From: Nonomuraea harbinensis
Lineage (GTDB): Bacteria > Actinomycetota > Actinomycetes > Streptosporangiales > Streptosporangiaceae
Assembly (NCBI RefSeq): GCF_019396385.1
Contig: NZ_JAHKRN010000034.1
Coordinates: 35,269 to 99,268, forward strand
Reading direction: 5' to 3'
DNA length: 64,000 nucleotides
The translations under genes were made by a program, and so were the position numbers. The notes under the pieces are model-generated. The model made no database searches. It was not told where the DNA came from and was given only the letters and a program-made list of their open reading frames with translations. Positions 35,029 to 43,319 of the stretch are shown piece by piece (within the stretch, counting starts at the first letter, position 1; each line of letters begins with the position of its first letter).

Positions 35029-36204
35029 TCAGCGGGCGCCGAGCAGGTGGTCCATCGCCAGCTGGTCCAGGCGCTCGAACGCCATGCCGCGGCCGCCCGC
35101 CGCGTCCGCGTCGAACTCCTCGAAGGCGGTGCGGTCGGCCAGCAGGTCCGCCAGCGACTCCCCGTCCGCCAGCGTCGGGCGGGCCAGGTCGTCCAGCCGG
35201 GCCGCCCGCAGCGCCTCCTGCACCTCCGGGTCCGCGCGGAACGCCGCCGCGCGCTCCTTCAGCAGCAGGTACGTCCGCATGTTCCCGGCCGCCGAGGCCC
35301 ACACGCCGTCGATGTCCTCGGTGCGCGGCGGCTTGAAGTCGAAGTGCCGCGGGCCGGCGTATCCGCCGGTCTCCAGCAGGTCCACCACCCAGAACGCGTC
35401 ACGCAGGTTGCCGGCGCCGAACCGCAGGTCCTGGTCGTACTTGACGCCGGTCTGGCCGTTCAGGTCGATGTGGAAGAGCTTGCCGTGCCACAGCGCCTGG
35501 GCGATGCCGTGGGTGAAGTTGAGCCCGGCCATCTGCTCGTGGCCGGTCTCGGGGTTGACGCCGACCAGCTCGGGATGGGCGAGCTCCTCGATGAACGCCA
35601 GCGCGTGGCCGACGGTGGGCAGCAGGATGTCGCCGCGCGGCTCGTTCGGCTTGGGCTCGACCGCGAAGCGCAGATCGTACCCCTGGCCGAGCACGTACTC
35701 GCCGAGCAGGTCGAACGCCTCCTTGAGCCGGTCCAGGGCCACCCGCACGTCCTTGGCCGCGCCGGACTCGGCGCCCTCGCGCCCGCCCCACGCCACGTAC
35801 ACCTTGGCGCCCAGCTCGACGGCGAGGTCGATGTTGCGGATGGTCTTGCGCAGCGCGTAGCGGCGCACGTCGCGGTCGTTCGCGGTGAACGCGCCGTCCT
35901 TGAAGACCGGGTGCGTGAACAGGTTGGTGGTCGCCATCGGCACCACGAGGCCGGCCGCGTCCAGCGCCTGGCGGAAGCGCTTGACGTGGCCTTCGCGCTC
36001 GGCGTCGGTCGAACCGAACGGGATGAGGTCGTCGTCGTGGAAGGTCACGCCGTACGCGCCCAGCTCGGCGAGGCGGTTGACGCTCTCCACCGGGTCCAGC
36101 GGGGGGCGGGTGGCGTCGCCGAACGGGTCGCGGCCCTGCCATCCGACGGTCCACAGGCCGAACGAGAACTTGTGCTCCGGGCGGGGAGTGAGGCTGTCAG
36201 TCAT
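35029..36204 (-). CDS. xylA: Xylose isomerase
   Basis: A 391-residue class I (actinomycete-type) xylose/glucose isomerase converting D-xylose to D-xylulose, a metal-dependent TIM barrel. The catalytic histidine region is VTFHDDDLIPFG (His56), and the metal-ligand region is FAVEPKPNEPRGD, typical of Streptomyces-like enzymes. ATG at 36204 behind AATAGGAGTC; a start further upstream lacks a ribosome site and enters the operator region. Divergent from xylB across 77 bp that contains an AT-rich XylR-type half-site, so both are likely regulated by the ROK protein encoded after xylB. Confidence 0.97.
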   Translation of the reverse strand: MTDSLTPRPEHKFSFGLWTVGWQGRDPFGDATRPPLDPVESVNRLAELGAYGVTFHDDDLIPFGSTDAEREGHVKRFRQALDAAGLVVPMATTNLFTHPVFKDGAFTANDRDVRRYALRKTIRNIDLAVELGAKVYVAWGGREGAESGAAKDVRVALDRLKEAFDLLGEYVLGQGYDLRFAVEPKPNEPRGDILLPTVGHALAFIEELAHPELVGVNPETGHEQMAGLNFTHGIAQALWHGKLFHIDLNGQTGVKYDQDLRFGAGNLRDAFWVVDLLETGGYAGPRHFDFKPPRTEDIDGVWASAAGNMRTYLLLKERAAAFRADPEVQEALRAARLDDLARPTLADGESLADLLADRTAFEEFDADAAGGRGMAFERLDQLAMDHLLGAR

Positions 36205-36221
36205 CGGACTCCTATTCGTAA

Positions 36222-36240
36222 GGGCAAAAAACAAATTAAT
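36222..36240. promoter_or_regulatory. Candidate XylR (ROK) operator between xylA and xylB
   Basis: GGGCAAAAAACAAATTAAT is the only AT-rich patch in the gap. Read on the other strand (ATTAATTTGTTTTTTGCCC) it resembles one half of the XylR box TTAGTTTGTTTGGGCAACAAACTAA family known from xylose operons. The second half is not preserved. Confidence 0.5.
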
Positions 36241-36281
36241 ATGCGGGAGCGCGGTAGGGAAGCCCACAACCGGGAGGCACC

Positions 36282-37694
36282 ATGTCGGCACAGCGCGTCG
36301 TCATCGGCATCGACAGCTCCACCCAGTCGGCGAAGGCCGTCGCCGTGGACGTGGACACCGGCGCGATCGTGGGAGAGGGCCGCGCCCCGCACAGCGTGAC
36401 CTCGGGCGCGGGCCGCGAGAGCGACCCGGAGCAGTGGTGGCGGGCGCTGTGCGCGGCCGTCGAGCAGACCGGCTGGGCCGGCCGGGCCGGCGCGGTCTCC
36501 GTCGGCGGCCAGCAGCACGGCCTGGTCACCCTCGACGAGTCCGGCGCGCCCGTCCGGCCCGCCCTGCTCTGGAACGACGTCCGCTCCGCCGGGCAGGCGG
36601 CCGCGCTGGCCGACAAGTACGGCCCCGAGACGCTCGCCCGGCGCACCGGCAGCGTGCCGACGGCGGCGTTCACCATCTCCAAGTGGCTGTGGCTGCGCGA
36701 GAACGAGCCGCACCACGCCGCGCGGGCCGCGGCCGTCCGGCTGCCGCACGACTACCTCACCGAGCGCCTGACCGGCGAGGGCGTCACCGACCGCGGCGAC
36801 GCCTCCGGCACCGGCTGGTGGACACCCCAGGGGTACGACACGGACCTGCTGCGCGACATCGGGCTCGACCCCGCGCTGCTGCCCAGGGTCGTCTCGGGAC
36901 GGGCGGGCACCGTACGGGCGGGCGGGCCGCTGCCCGAGGGCACCCTCGTCGCCTCGGGCACCGGCGACAACATGGCCGCCGCGCTCGGCCTCGGCCTCGA
37001 ACCCGGCACCCCCGTGCTCAGCCTCGGCACCTCCGGCACCGTCTACGCCGTCACCCGGCAGCACCCCGAGGACCCGACCGGCATCGTCGCCGGGTTCGCC
37101 GACGCGCTGGACAACTGGCTGCCGCTGGCCTGCACGCTCAACTGCACCCAGGCCATCGACAAGATCGCCGCCCTGCTCGGCCGGGACCGGGAGGCGGTCG
37201 AGCCGGGCGGCGACGCCGTCGTGCTGCCGTTCCTCGACGGCGAGCGGACCCCCAACCTGCCGCACGCCGCCGGGCTCGTGTACGGGCTGCGTCACGACAC
37301 CACCGCCGGGCAGGTGCTGCAGGCCGCCTACGACGGCGCCGCCGCGGCCCTGCTGGCGGCGCTCGACGACGTGCTGCGCGCCGGCGGCGAGCGGCCCGAC
37401 CCGGCCACGCCGCTGCTGCTCATCGGCGGCGGCGCCAGGGGCGCCGCCTGGCGGCAGACGATCCTGCGCCTGTCCGGGCGGCCGGTGCTGGTGCCGGCCG
37501 CGGCCGAGCTCGTCGCCCTCGGCGCCGCCGCCCAGGCCGCGGCCCTCCTCACGGGCGAGGCCCCGGACGCGGTCGCCCGCCGCTGGGGCACGGCCCGCGG
37601 CGAGCTCCTGGAGCCGGTGCCCAGGGACGTCGCGGCGGTGGAACGAATCGCCGGCACCCTGCCCCGCGCCGGCCAGCTCTTCACCCGGCTCTGA
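36282..37694 (+). CDS. xylB: Xylulokinase
   Basis: A 470-residue FGGY-family sugar kinase that phosphorylates xylulose to xylulose 5-phosphate for the pentose phosphate pathway. The N-terminal GIDSSTQSAKAV loop is the phosphate-1 motif, VSVGGQQHGLV and the substrate-binding LLWNDVRS follow, and the C-terminal GGGARGAAW is the adenosine-binding part. ATG behind GGGAGG. Divergent from xylA and followed after a repeat-containing gap by a ROK regulator. The last bases of the gene form the first unit of the downstream tandem repeat. Confidence 0.96.
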   Translation: MSAQRVVIGIDSSTQSAKAVAVDVDTGAIVGEGRAPHSVTSGAGRESDPEQWWRALCAAVEQTGWAGRAGAVSVGGQQHGLVTLDESGAPVRPALLWNDVRSAGQAAALADKYGPETLARRTGSVPTAAFTISKWLWLRENEPHHAARAAAVRLPHDYLTERLTGEGVTDRGDASGTGWWTPQGYDTDLLRDIGLDPALLPRVVSGRAGTVRAGGPLPEGTLVASGTGDNMAAALGLGLEPGTPVLSLGTSGTVYAVTRQHPEDPTGIVAGFADALDNWLPLACTLNCTQAIDKIAALLGRDREAVEPGGDAVVLPFLDGERTPNLPHAAGLVYGLRHDTTAGQVLQAAYDGAAAALLAALDDVLRAGGERPDPATPLLLIGGGARGAAWRQTILRLSGRPVLVPAAAELVALGAAAQAAALLTGEAPDAVARRWGTARGELLEPVPRDVAAVERIAGTLPRAGQLFTRL

Positions 37695-38135
37695 TGTCGG
37701 AAGAACCGCCATGCGCCCCCACCGGCTCCGATCCGCGAGAACCGCCATACGTCCCACCGGCTCTGATCCGAGAGAACCGTCATGCACCCCTTCCCTCAGC
37801 CCCACGCCACCGGCCCCCCTGCCCGCCCAACCCTCCACCCCCGCCCCTCGTACCCTTCCTGGTCCGTCTTCCCTCCTGTACCGGCGCGGAGACCTGCTGA
37901 CCACGCCGGGAGCCCTCGCAGGCTGTCCCCGGCCACGGCGCGTACGCTCCCTGGTCCGGGCCGCGTACGTTCCCTGCTCTGGTCCTTCGGTCAGTGCGAC
38001 GGGGGCAGTGCTGGGGATGCCCGCCGGTCTTGGTCTTTGGCGCGGGCTGTGTGGGGCGGGTCGGGCGCTCCCCACTCCGGTTTTCCGCCCGCACCGAGTA
38101 CGCTCCCCGGCCCGGTTCTTGGGTCTGTGTGATCG
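37676..38135. repeat. Degenerate tandem repeats between xylB and the ROK gene
   Basis: Two repeat families. About 37676-37790 holds three imperfect units of 35-36 bp, each containing ACCGGCTCTGAT- and GAGAACCGCCAT-like segments; the first unit includes the xylB stop. Further on, a CGTACGCTCCCTGGTCCGG-like element recurs near 37849, 37941, 37964 and 38098. The remainder to 38267 is G/T-rich. No gene is supported in this 573-bp gap; the ROK promoter must lie near its end. Confidence 0.6.
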
Positions 38136-38267
38136 AGGGTGACGCGCGGGTGAGCGTTGGTCTGGGTTTTTGGTGGGCGGGCCCGGCTGTTTGGTTGGCG
38201 CTTCGGTACGGTTTGCGCCGTTGGGGGTGGTCGGTCAGGTGAGGGCGTTGTTCGGGGGAGGTCCGGG

Positions 38268-39905
38268 GTGAGAGGCGGGACGCGGCCCGCGTCGCAGCGG
38301 AGCATGCGGCAGCACAACCTGGCCCTGGTCATGGGCACTGTCGCCGAACGCGGCCCGGTGTCCAGGGCGGCCGTCGCCGGGCACACCGGGCTGACCAGGG
38401 CGGCCGTGTCGAGCCTGGTCGACGAGCTGCTCGCCGCCGGGCTGCTGACCGAGCTGGGACCGGCCGCCAACGGGCGGGTCGGGCGGCCGGGCAGCGCGCT
38501 CATGGTCAGCGACCGGGGTCCAGCCGGGCTCGGGCTGGAGGTCGGCGTCGAGCACCTGGGCGTGTGCGTGACCGACCTGCGCGGCCAGGTACGCGCCTGG
38601 ACGGTGGTGGACAGCCCGAACGCCGCTCTGCCGCCCGCCGAGGTGCTCGCCCGGCTGTCCGCGCTCGCCGACGACGCGACGGCAGACGCTGCCGGGCTGG
38701 GGTTGCGGCCGGTGGCGGCGGTGATGGCCGTGCCCGGCCTGGTCGCCGACGCCTCCGGCACCGTCGGGAGCGCCCCCAACCTGGGCTGGCACGACGTGCC
38801 CGTGGCGGACCTGTGGCCGGGCGCGCTGCCGCCGCGGGTCGAGAACGAGGCCAACCTGGGGGCGCTCGCCGAGCTCTGGGCGCACCCGGTGGCGTCCGAC
38901 TTCATCCACGTCTCGGCGGAGAGCGGCATCGGCGCCGCCCTGGTGGTGGGCGGCCGCCTCTTCACCGGCGCACGCGGCCTTGCCGGCGAACTGGGCCACA
39001 TGCCGGTCCACCCCGACGGCCCGCCCTGCTCCTGCGGCGCCCGCGGCTGCCTGGAGCAGTACGCCGCCAAAGCCGCCGTCCTCCGCACCGCCGGCCTCCC
39101 TTCCCCCTCCGCCCCCACCACCCCTGGGGTAGAACCTCGGATGACGGCCCTTTCACCTGACCTGGGTGCCGCGCCGGCGAGGCAGCAAGCGGCTCCTTCC
39201 GGTTCCGGGAACCCTCCGGCGACGTCTTCCGGGAGCGGGGGCACTCCGGCGGATCCTCTCTACGATTCAGGCGCCCCCGGGCGGCAGGCGGCTCTGCCTT
39301 ACGGAGCGGCTGCCGGTCAGGCTGGGCACGAGGCGGCTCCTTCCTCGGGTTCCAGAGGCTTGGGGGCAGGGCTCCCGGCGGCTCTTCCGTACGGACCCAA
39401 GGGCGTCTCGACAGAGGGCCGTGCGACGGTTCCCGGTGCGCACGAGGCGGGGCTTCCGGCGGCTTCCTCTGATCCCGGAATACCTGTGGCCGGCCTCCTG
39501 GTGGATCCCGATGCGCCTGGGGCGGGGATCCAAGAGCGGTCTGGCGGATGGGGTGGACGGATGCCCGGTCCCGATGGGATCGGGTTGCTGGCGGCGCGGG
39601 CGCGGGAGGGGGACGCGCGGGTGGTGGCGGCGCTGGAGGAGGCTGGGAGGGCGCTGGGGACGGCGCTGGCCGGGGCGGTGAATCTGCTCGACCCGGCCGC
39701 CGTGGTGCTCGGCGGGGCCTATGCGGAGCTGGGGGAGTGGCTGGTGCCGCCGATACGGCGGGAGCTGGCCGCGCGGGTGACCGTACGGGAGTGGGACCCG
39801 GAGGCGCTGACCGTGTCGGAGCTGGGGAGGCGGGGGCCGCTGCTGGGAGCGGCGCTGGCCACGGTGCGCTCGGTGCTGGAGGACCCGGCCGCGCTCTGGG
39901 CCTGA
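38268..39905 (+). CDS. ROK-family transcriptional regulator (XylR-like) with a long repeat-derived insertion
   Basis: A 545-residue protein from the GTG at 38268 (GGGGGAGG ribosome site). Residues about 10-75 are a winged helix (LVMGTVAERGPVSRAAVAGH). The ROK sugar-binding domain follows, with the zinc motif CSCGARGCLEQ near 251-261. Standard ROK regulators are near 400 residues; this one has about 160 extra residues (about 275-435) of Ala/Gly/Pro/Ser-rich sequence with AALPYG- and AAPSSGS-like repeats before the fold resumes at LLAARAREGDARVV. The DNA of the insertion is repetitive, which suggests minisatellite growth. It is predicted to control xylAB. Its 3' end overlaps the convergent LacI gene by 187 bp. 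Confidence 0.85.
   Translation: MRGGTRPASQRSMRQHNLALVMGTVAERGPVSRAAVAGHTGLTRAAVSSLVDELLAAGLLTELGPAANGRVGRPGSALMVSDRGPAGLGLEVGVEHLGVCVTDLRGQVRAWTVVDSPNAALPPAEVLARLSALADDATADAAGLGLRPVAAVMAVPGLVADASGTVGSAPNLGWHDVPVADLWPGALPPRVENEANLGALAELWAHPVASDFIHVSAESGIGAALVVGGRLFTGARGLAGELGHMPVHPDGPPCSCGARGCLEQYAAKAAVLRTAGLPSPSAPTTPGVEPRMTALSPDLGAAPARQQAAPSGSGNPPATSSGSGGTPADPLYDSGAPGRQAALPYGAAAGQAGHEAAPSSGSRGLGAGLPAALPYGPKGVSTEGRATVPGAHEAGLPAASSDPGIPVAGLLVDPDAPGAGIQERSGGWGGRMPGPDGIGLLAARAREGDARVVAALEEAGRALGTALAGAVNLLDPAAVVLGGAYAELGEWLVPPIRRELAARVTVREWDPEALTVSELGRRGPLLGAALATVRSVLEDPAALWA
39091..39580 (+). repeat. Minisatellite-like insertion inside the ROK gene
   Basis: In this stretch GAGGCGGCTCCTTCC-, CGGCGGCTCTTCCGTACGG- and GCGGCTCTGCCTTACGG-type elements recur imperfectly in the coding frame, producing the extra low-complexity residues. 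All copies keep the frame open. Confidence 0.65.
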
Positions 39906-40957
39906 ACCCCGAGGGTGCTCTCCCGGGCGATCAGCGTGTGGGAGGCGCACACCTCCTGAGGACGCCGGTCGGGAGCCGGGCCCGCCAGGAGGCCGGCGAG
40001 CAGGTCGACGGCCGTCTGGGCGATGCCCGCGCGGTCGGGCGCGATGGTCGACAGCGACGGGGTGGAGAACCGCCCGTCCTCGATGTCGTCGAAGCCGAAC
40101 AGCGCGATGTCGTCCGGCACCCGCACCCCGCGCGACAGCAGCGTGCGCAGCGCGCCCAGGGCGAGCGTGTCGTTGAAGCAGAAGACCGCGTCCGGCCCGG
40201 CCCCGGAGTCCAGCAGATCGGCCATCGCCCGGGCCCCGTCCGCGCGGTGGAAGGCGTCCACGGGCACGACCAGCGCGGGGTCCTCCGCGAGCCCGGCGGC
40301 GGCCAGCGCCTGCCGGTAGCCGCGCAGCCGCAGCCGCGCCGTCGCCCCGGACGCGGCCTGGCGCGCGCCTATCGCCGCGATGCGGCGCCTGCCCAGCCCG
40401 GTCAGGTGCGAGGTGGCCTCTTGCGCCGCGGCCACGTTGTCGATGCAGACATGGTCGTACGCGGTGCGCCGCCGGCCGATCCGCTCGCCGAGCAGCACCA
40501 TCGGCGTGTGGTCGGCGCGCTGGGCGAGGTCGGCGGCGGTGAGCGCGAGCGGGCTGAACAGCAGGCCGTCGATGAGGTGGGCCCGGATGCCCGACACGAC
40601 CAGGCGCTCCTTGGCGCGGTCGCCCTGCGTCTGGTCGATGAGCACGGTCCAGCCGTGCCGGTCCGCCGCGGTGATCACGTTGGTGGCCAGCTCGGCGAAG
40701 TAGGGGATGTCCAGGTCGGGCACCGCCAGCGCGATCACCCCCGACCGGCCCTGCCGCAGGTTGCGCGCGGTCAGGTTGGGCCGGTAGTTCAGCTCGGCGA
40801 TGGCCCGCTCCACCCGCTCCCGGGTCTCCGGCTTGACGAACGGATAGCCGTTGACGACGTTGGAGACCGTCTTGATCGACACTCCGGCGAGCTCGGCGAC
40901 GTCCTTCAGTCGTGGCTGCACAGAGGCACTATAGCCGGGTTTCCAACGATGTAACAC
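39719..40957 (-). CDS. LacI-family regulator of the arabinoxylan locus, with antisense C-terminal extension
   Basis: A 412-residue LacI/GalR protein. The helix-turn-helix (about 16-60; LKDVAELAGVSIKTVSNVVNG) and effector domain end normally near residue 345 at HTLIARESTL, but no stop follows, and the frame continues about 67 residues antisense to the ROK 3' end. The GTG at 40957 has AGGAGG 8 bp upstream and is preferred over the GTG at 40921. It is divergent from the sugar ABC genes; the gap holds three CAWCGWTG palindromes. Probably represses arabinose/xylo-oligosaccharide uptake and GH51/GH43. Confidence 0.88.
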   Translation of the reverse strand: MLHRWKPGYSASVQPRLKDVAELAGVSIKTVSNVVNGYPFVKPETRERVERAIAELNYRPNLTARNLRQGRSGVIALAVPDLDIPYFAELATNVITAADRHGWTVLIDQTQGDRAKERLVVSGIRAHLIDGLLFSPLALTAADLAQRADHTPMVLLGERIGRRRTAYDHVCIDNVAAAQEATSHLTGLGRRRIAAIGARQAASGATARLRLRGYRQALAAAGLAEDPALVVPVDAFHRADGARAMADLLDSGAGPDAVFCFNDTLALGALRTLLSRGVRVPDDIALFGFDDIEDGRFSTPSLSTIAPDRAGIAQTAVDLLAGLLAGPAPDRRPQEVCASHTLIARESTLGVQAQSAAGSSSTERTVASAAPSSGPRLPSSDTVSASGSHSRTVTRAASSRRIGGTSHSPSSA

Positions 40958-41024
40958 TTCAGTCTCCTCCTGTTTACAACGTTGGATTCATCGATGTAGA
41001 AATGCGGTCATCTCACCACCGTTG
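40944..41024. promoter_or_regulatory. Operator cluster CAWCGWTG between lacI and the arabinoxylan operon
   Basis: CAACGATG (40944-40951), CAACGTTG (40977-40984) and CATCGATG (40989-40996) all fit CAWCGWTG; the last two are perfect palindromes. A weaker CACCGTTG lies at 41017-41024. The first lies within the first codons of lacI and the last two between the divergent starts, consistent with repression of both genes. Confidence 0.65.
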
Positions 41025-41038
41025 GGGAAGTGATCGTG

Positions 41039-42388
41039 ATGACCGAGACGTCTACCCACACCCTCACCCGCCGCGGCCTGCTCGGCCTCGGCGCCGGCGC
41101 CGGCACCGCCCTGCTCCTCGCGGCCTGCGGCGGAGGCGGCGGTCCCGCCGGCCCCGCGGCCCGTCAATCCGGCCCCGCCTCCGCCGCCCCGACCGCCTAC
41201 ACGGGCCCGAACGTGACCCTGTCCTTCTGGAACGGCTTCACCGGCGGTGACGGCCCGTACATGAAGAAGCTCGTGGACCAGTTCAACGGCGAGCACCCCA
41301 ACATCAAGGTGACGATGAACGTCTACCAGTGGGCGGACTACTACGCGAAGGTGCCCGCCGCGGTCACCGCGGGACAGGGGCCAGACCTGGGCATCATGCA
41401 CGTCGACAGCGTGGCGACCAACGCCGCCCGCCAGATCGTGCTGCCGCTGGACGACCTGGCCGCCTCGCTCCAGCTCGCCGAGGCCGACTTCTCCCCGCCG
41501 GTCTGGCAGGCCGGCACCTACAAGGGCGGCAGGTACGCCATCCCGCTGGACGTGCACCCGCTCGGCATGTTCTACAACAAGACCGTCATGCGGGAGGCCG
41601 GCCTCGACCCGGAGAAGCCGCCGCAGACCGCCGGCGACTACCTGGCCGCGCTGGAGGAGCTGAAGAAGGCCGGCGTGCAGGGCCACTGGGCGACCCCGTT
41701 CCCGTTCACCGGCACGTTCCAGTTCACCAGCCTCCTCTACCAGCACGGCGGCACGCTCTTCAACGACGACGCCTCCACGGCCATGTTCGGCGGGGACGCC
41801 GGCGTGCAGGCCCTGACCTGGCTCGTCGACCTGGTCAAGAAGGGCTACAGCCCGAAGAACGTGGGCCAGGACGCCGACGTCATCGCGCTGAAGAACGGCA
41901 AGGCCGCCTTCAACTGGAACGGCATCTGGACCATCAACACCCTCAACGAGGTCGAGGGCCTGGAGTGGGGCGTCGCGCCGCTGCCGCAGATCGGCTCCCA
42001 GCCGGCGGCGTGGGCGGGCTCGCACCAGTTCGTGGTGTTCAAGCAGCGCAGCCAGGACGACGACAAGCTCACCGCGGCCAAGGTGTTCATCAACTGGATC
42101 AGCCGCCACTCCCTGGAGTGGGCCAAGGGCGGCCAGGTCCCCGCCCGCAAGGCGATCAGGGAGAGCGCCGAGTTCCAGGCGCTGAAGGAGCAGGCGACCA
42201 TCGGCTCCCAGATCGACCACCTGTTCTTCCCGCCGCCGGTCGCGGGCGTCGCCGACGTCAGCCCGCTCATCGACACCGCCGTCAACAGCGCGATCCTGCT
42301 CAAGAAGGAGCCGGCGGCCGCCCTGTCGGACGCCGTGACCAAGGCCGACAAGCTCCTGGAGCAGAACCGCAAGAAGTACGGCGGCTGA
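41039..42388 (+). CDS. Sugar-binding lipoprotein (ABC importer), Tat-type signal
   Basis: A 449-residue family 1 extracellular solute-binding protein. Arg11-Arg12 plus a glycine-rich core and a lipobox ending LLAAC (Cys30) indicate Tat export and lipid anchoring. ATG at 41039 is 8 bp from GGGGAAG; an in-frame GTG at 41030 overlaps that site. First gene of an operon with two permeases, GH51 and GH43 enzymes, so arabino- or xylo-oligosaccharides are the expected ligands. Confidence 0.92.
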   Translation: MTETSTHTLTRRGLLGLGAGAGTALLLAACGGGGGPAGPAARQSGPASAAPTAYTGPNVTLSFWNGFTGGDGPYMKKLVDQFNGEHPNIKVTMNVYQWADYYAKVPAAVTAGQGPDLGIMHVDSVATNAARQIVLPLDDLAASLQLAEADFSPPVWQAGTYKGGRYAIPLDVHPLGMFYNKTVMREAGLDPEKPPQTAGDYLAALEELKKAGVQGHWATPFPFTGTFQFTSLLYQHGGTLFNDDASTAMFGGDAGVQALTWLVDLVKKGYSPKNVGQDADVIALKNGKAAFNWNGIWTINTLNEVEGLEWGVAPLPQIGSQPAAWAGSHQFVVFKQRSQDDDKLTAAKVFINWISRHSLEWAKGGQVPARKAIRESAEFQALKEQATIGSQIDHLFFPPPVAGVADVSPLIDTAVNSAILLKKEPAAALSDAVTKADKLLEQNRKKYGG

Positions 42389-42437
42389 TCCCGTGGTGGA
42401 CGTACGCATCCGGCGGCCCGCACCGGTCGGGGGAGGC

Positions 42438-43319
42438 ATGACGGCGCCCCCCGTGCGCAGGCGCGGGCGGCTCACGCCGCTGTTCTTCCTGAGCCCGTAC
42501 CTGCTGCTGTTCTGCCTGTTCGTGGCCGTGCCGGCGGTGTACGGCCTCTACATCAGCCTGCACGAGTGGGACTACCTGCTGCCCGGCAAGCCGTTCGTCG
42601 GGCTGGACAACTACGCGGCGTTGTTCGACCCGGACTCGCCGGTGCACGACAACTTCTGGACCTCGATGAAGGCCACCGGCGTCTTCACCCTCGGCAGCGT
42701 GCCGCCGCTGGTGGTGCTGCCGCTCGGGGTGGCGATGATCCTGAACCGGCGCTTCCCCGGCCGCACGTTCTTCCGCGCGGTGTTCTTCCTGCCGTTCGTG
42801 CTCGGCGTCGCGGTCATCGGCGTCATGTGGCGCATCCTGCTCGACCCGAACCTGGGGTTCGTCAACCACCTGTTCGGCCTGGACATCCCGTGGACGACCG
42901 ACCTGCCGTGGGCGTGGGTGTCGCTGATCGGCATCACGGTGTGGTGGACGCTCGGCTTCAACGCCGTCATCTACCTGGCCGGGCTGCAGGACATCCCGCG
43001 CGAGCTGTACGACGCCGCGTCCGTGGACGGGGCGGGCGCCTGGCAGCGGTTCGTGCACGTCACCCTGCCAGGGCTGCGGCCGGTGGCGGTGTTCGTCACC
43101 ACCGTGACGATCCTGGCCTCGGCCAACATGTTCGGCCAGGCGCTGCTGGTCACCCAGGGCGCGCCCGGGATCGAGACCCGCACCGCGATCATGTACATCG
43201 CCCAGGAGGGTCTCGTCGACTACCGGATGGGCAGCGCCGCCGCCATGAGCTACGTGCTCACCCTCGCCCTCATCGTGGTCAGCGTGATCAACTTCCGGAT
43301 CTTCAGGAGCAGGTCATGA
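42438..43319 (+). CDS. Sugar ABC transporter permease (MalF/UgpA type)
   Basis: A 293-residue permease from the ATG at 42438, which follows GGGGGAGG; the longer GTG start at 42393 has no ribosome site. About six transmembrane helices; the EAA-type loop reads YDAASVDGAGAWQRF. Its stop overlaps the next permease start (ATGA). Confidence 0.92.
   Translation: MTAPPVRRRGRLTPLFFLSPYLLLFCLFVAVPAVYGLYISLHEWDYLLPGKPFVGLDNYAALFDPDSPVHDNFWTSMKATGVFTLGSVPPLVVLPLGVAMILNRRFPGRTFFRAVFFLPFVLGVAVIGVMWRILLDPNLGFVNHLFGLDIPWTTDLPWAWVSLIGITVWWTLGFNAVIYLAGLQDIPRELYDAASVDGAGAWQRFVHVTLPGLRPVAVFVTTVTILASANMFGQALLVTQGAPGIETRTAIMYIAQEGLVDYRMGSAAAMSYVLTLALIVVSVINFRIFRSRS

Noticed and set aside
37700..38142. Small reading frames in the xylB-ROK gap
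   Set aside because: They follow the repeats in several frames and have no ribosome site or conserved motif.
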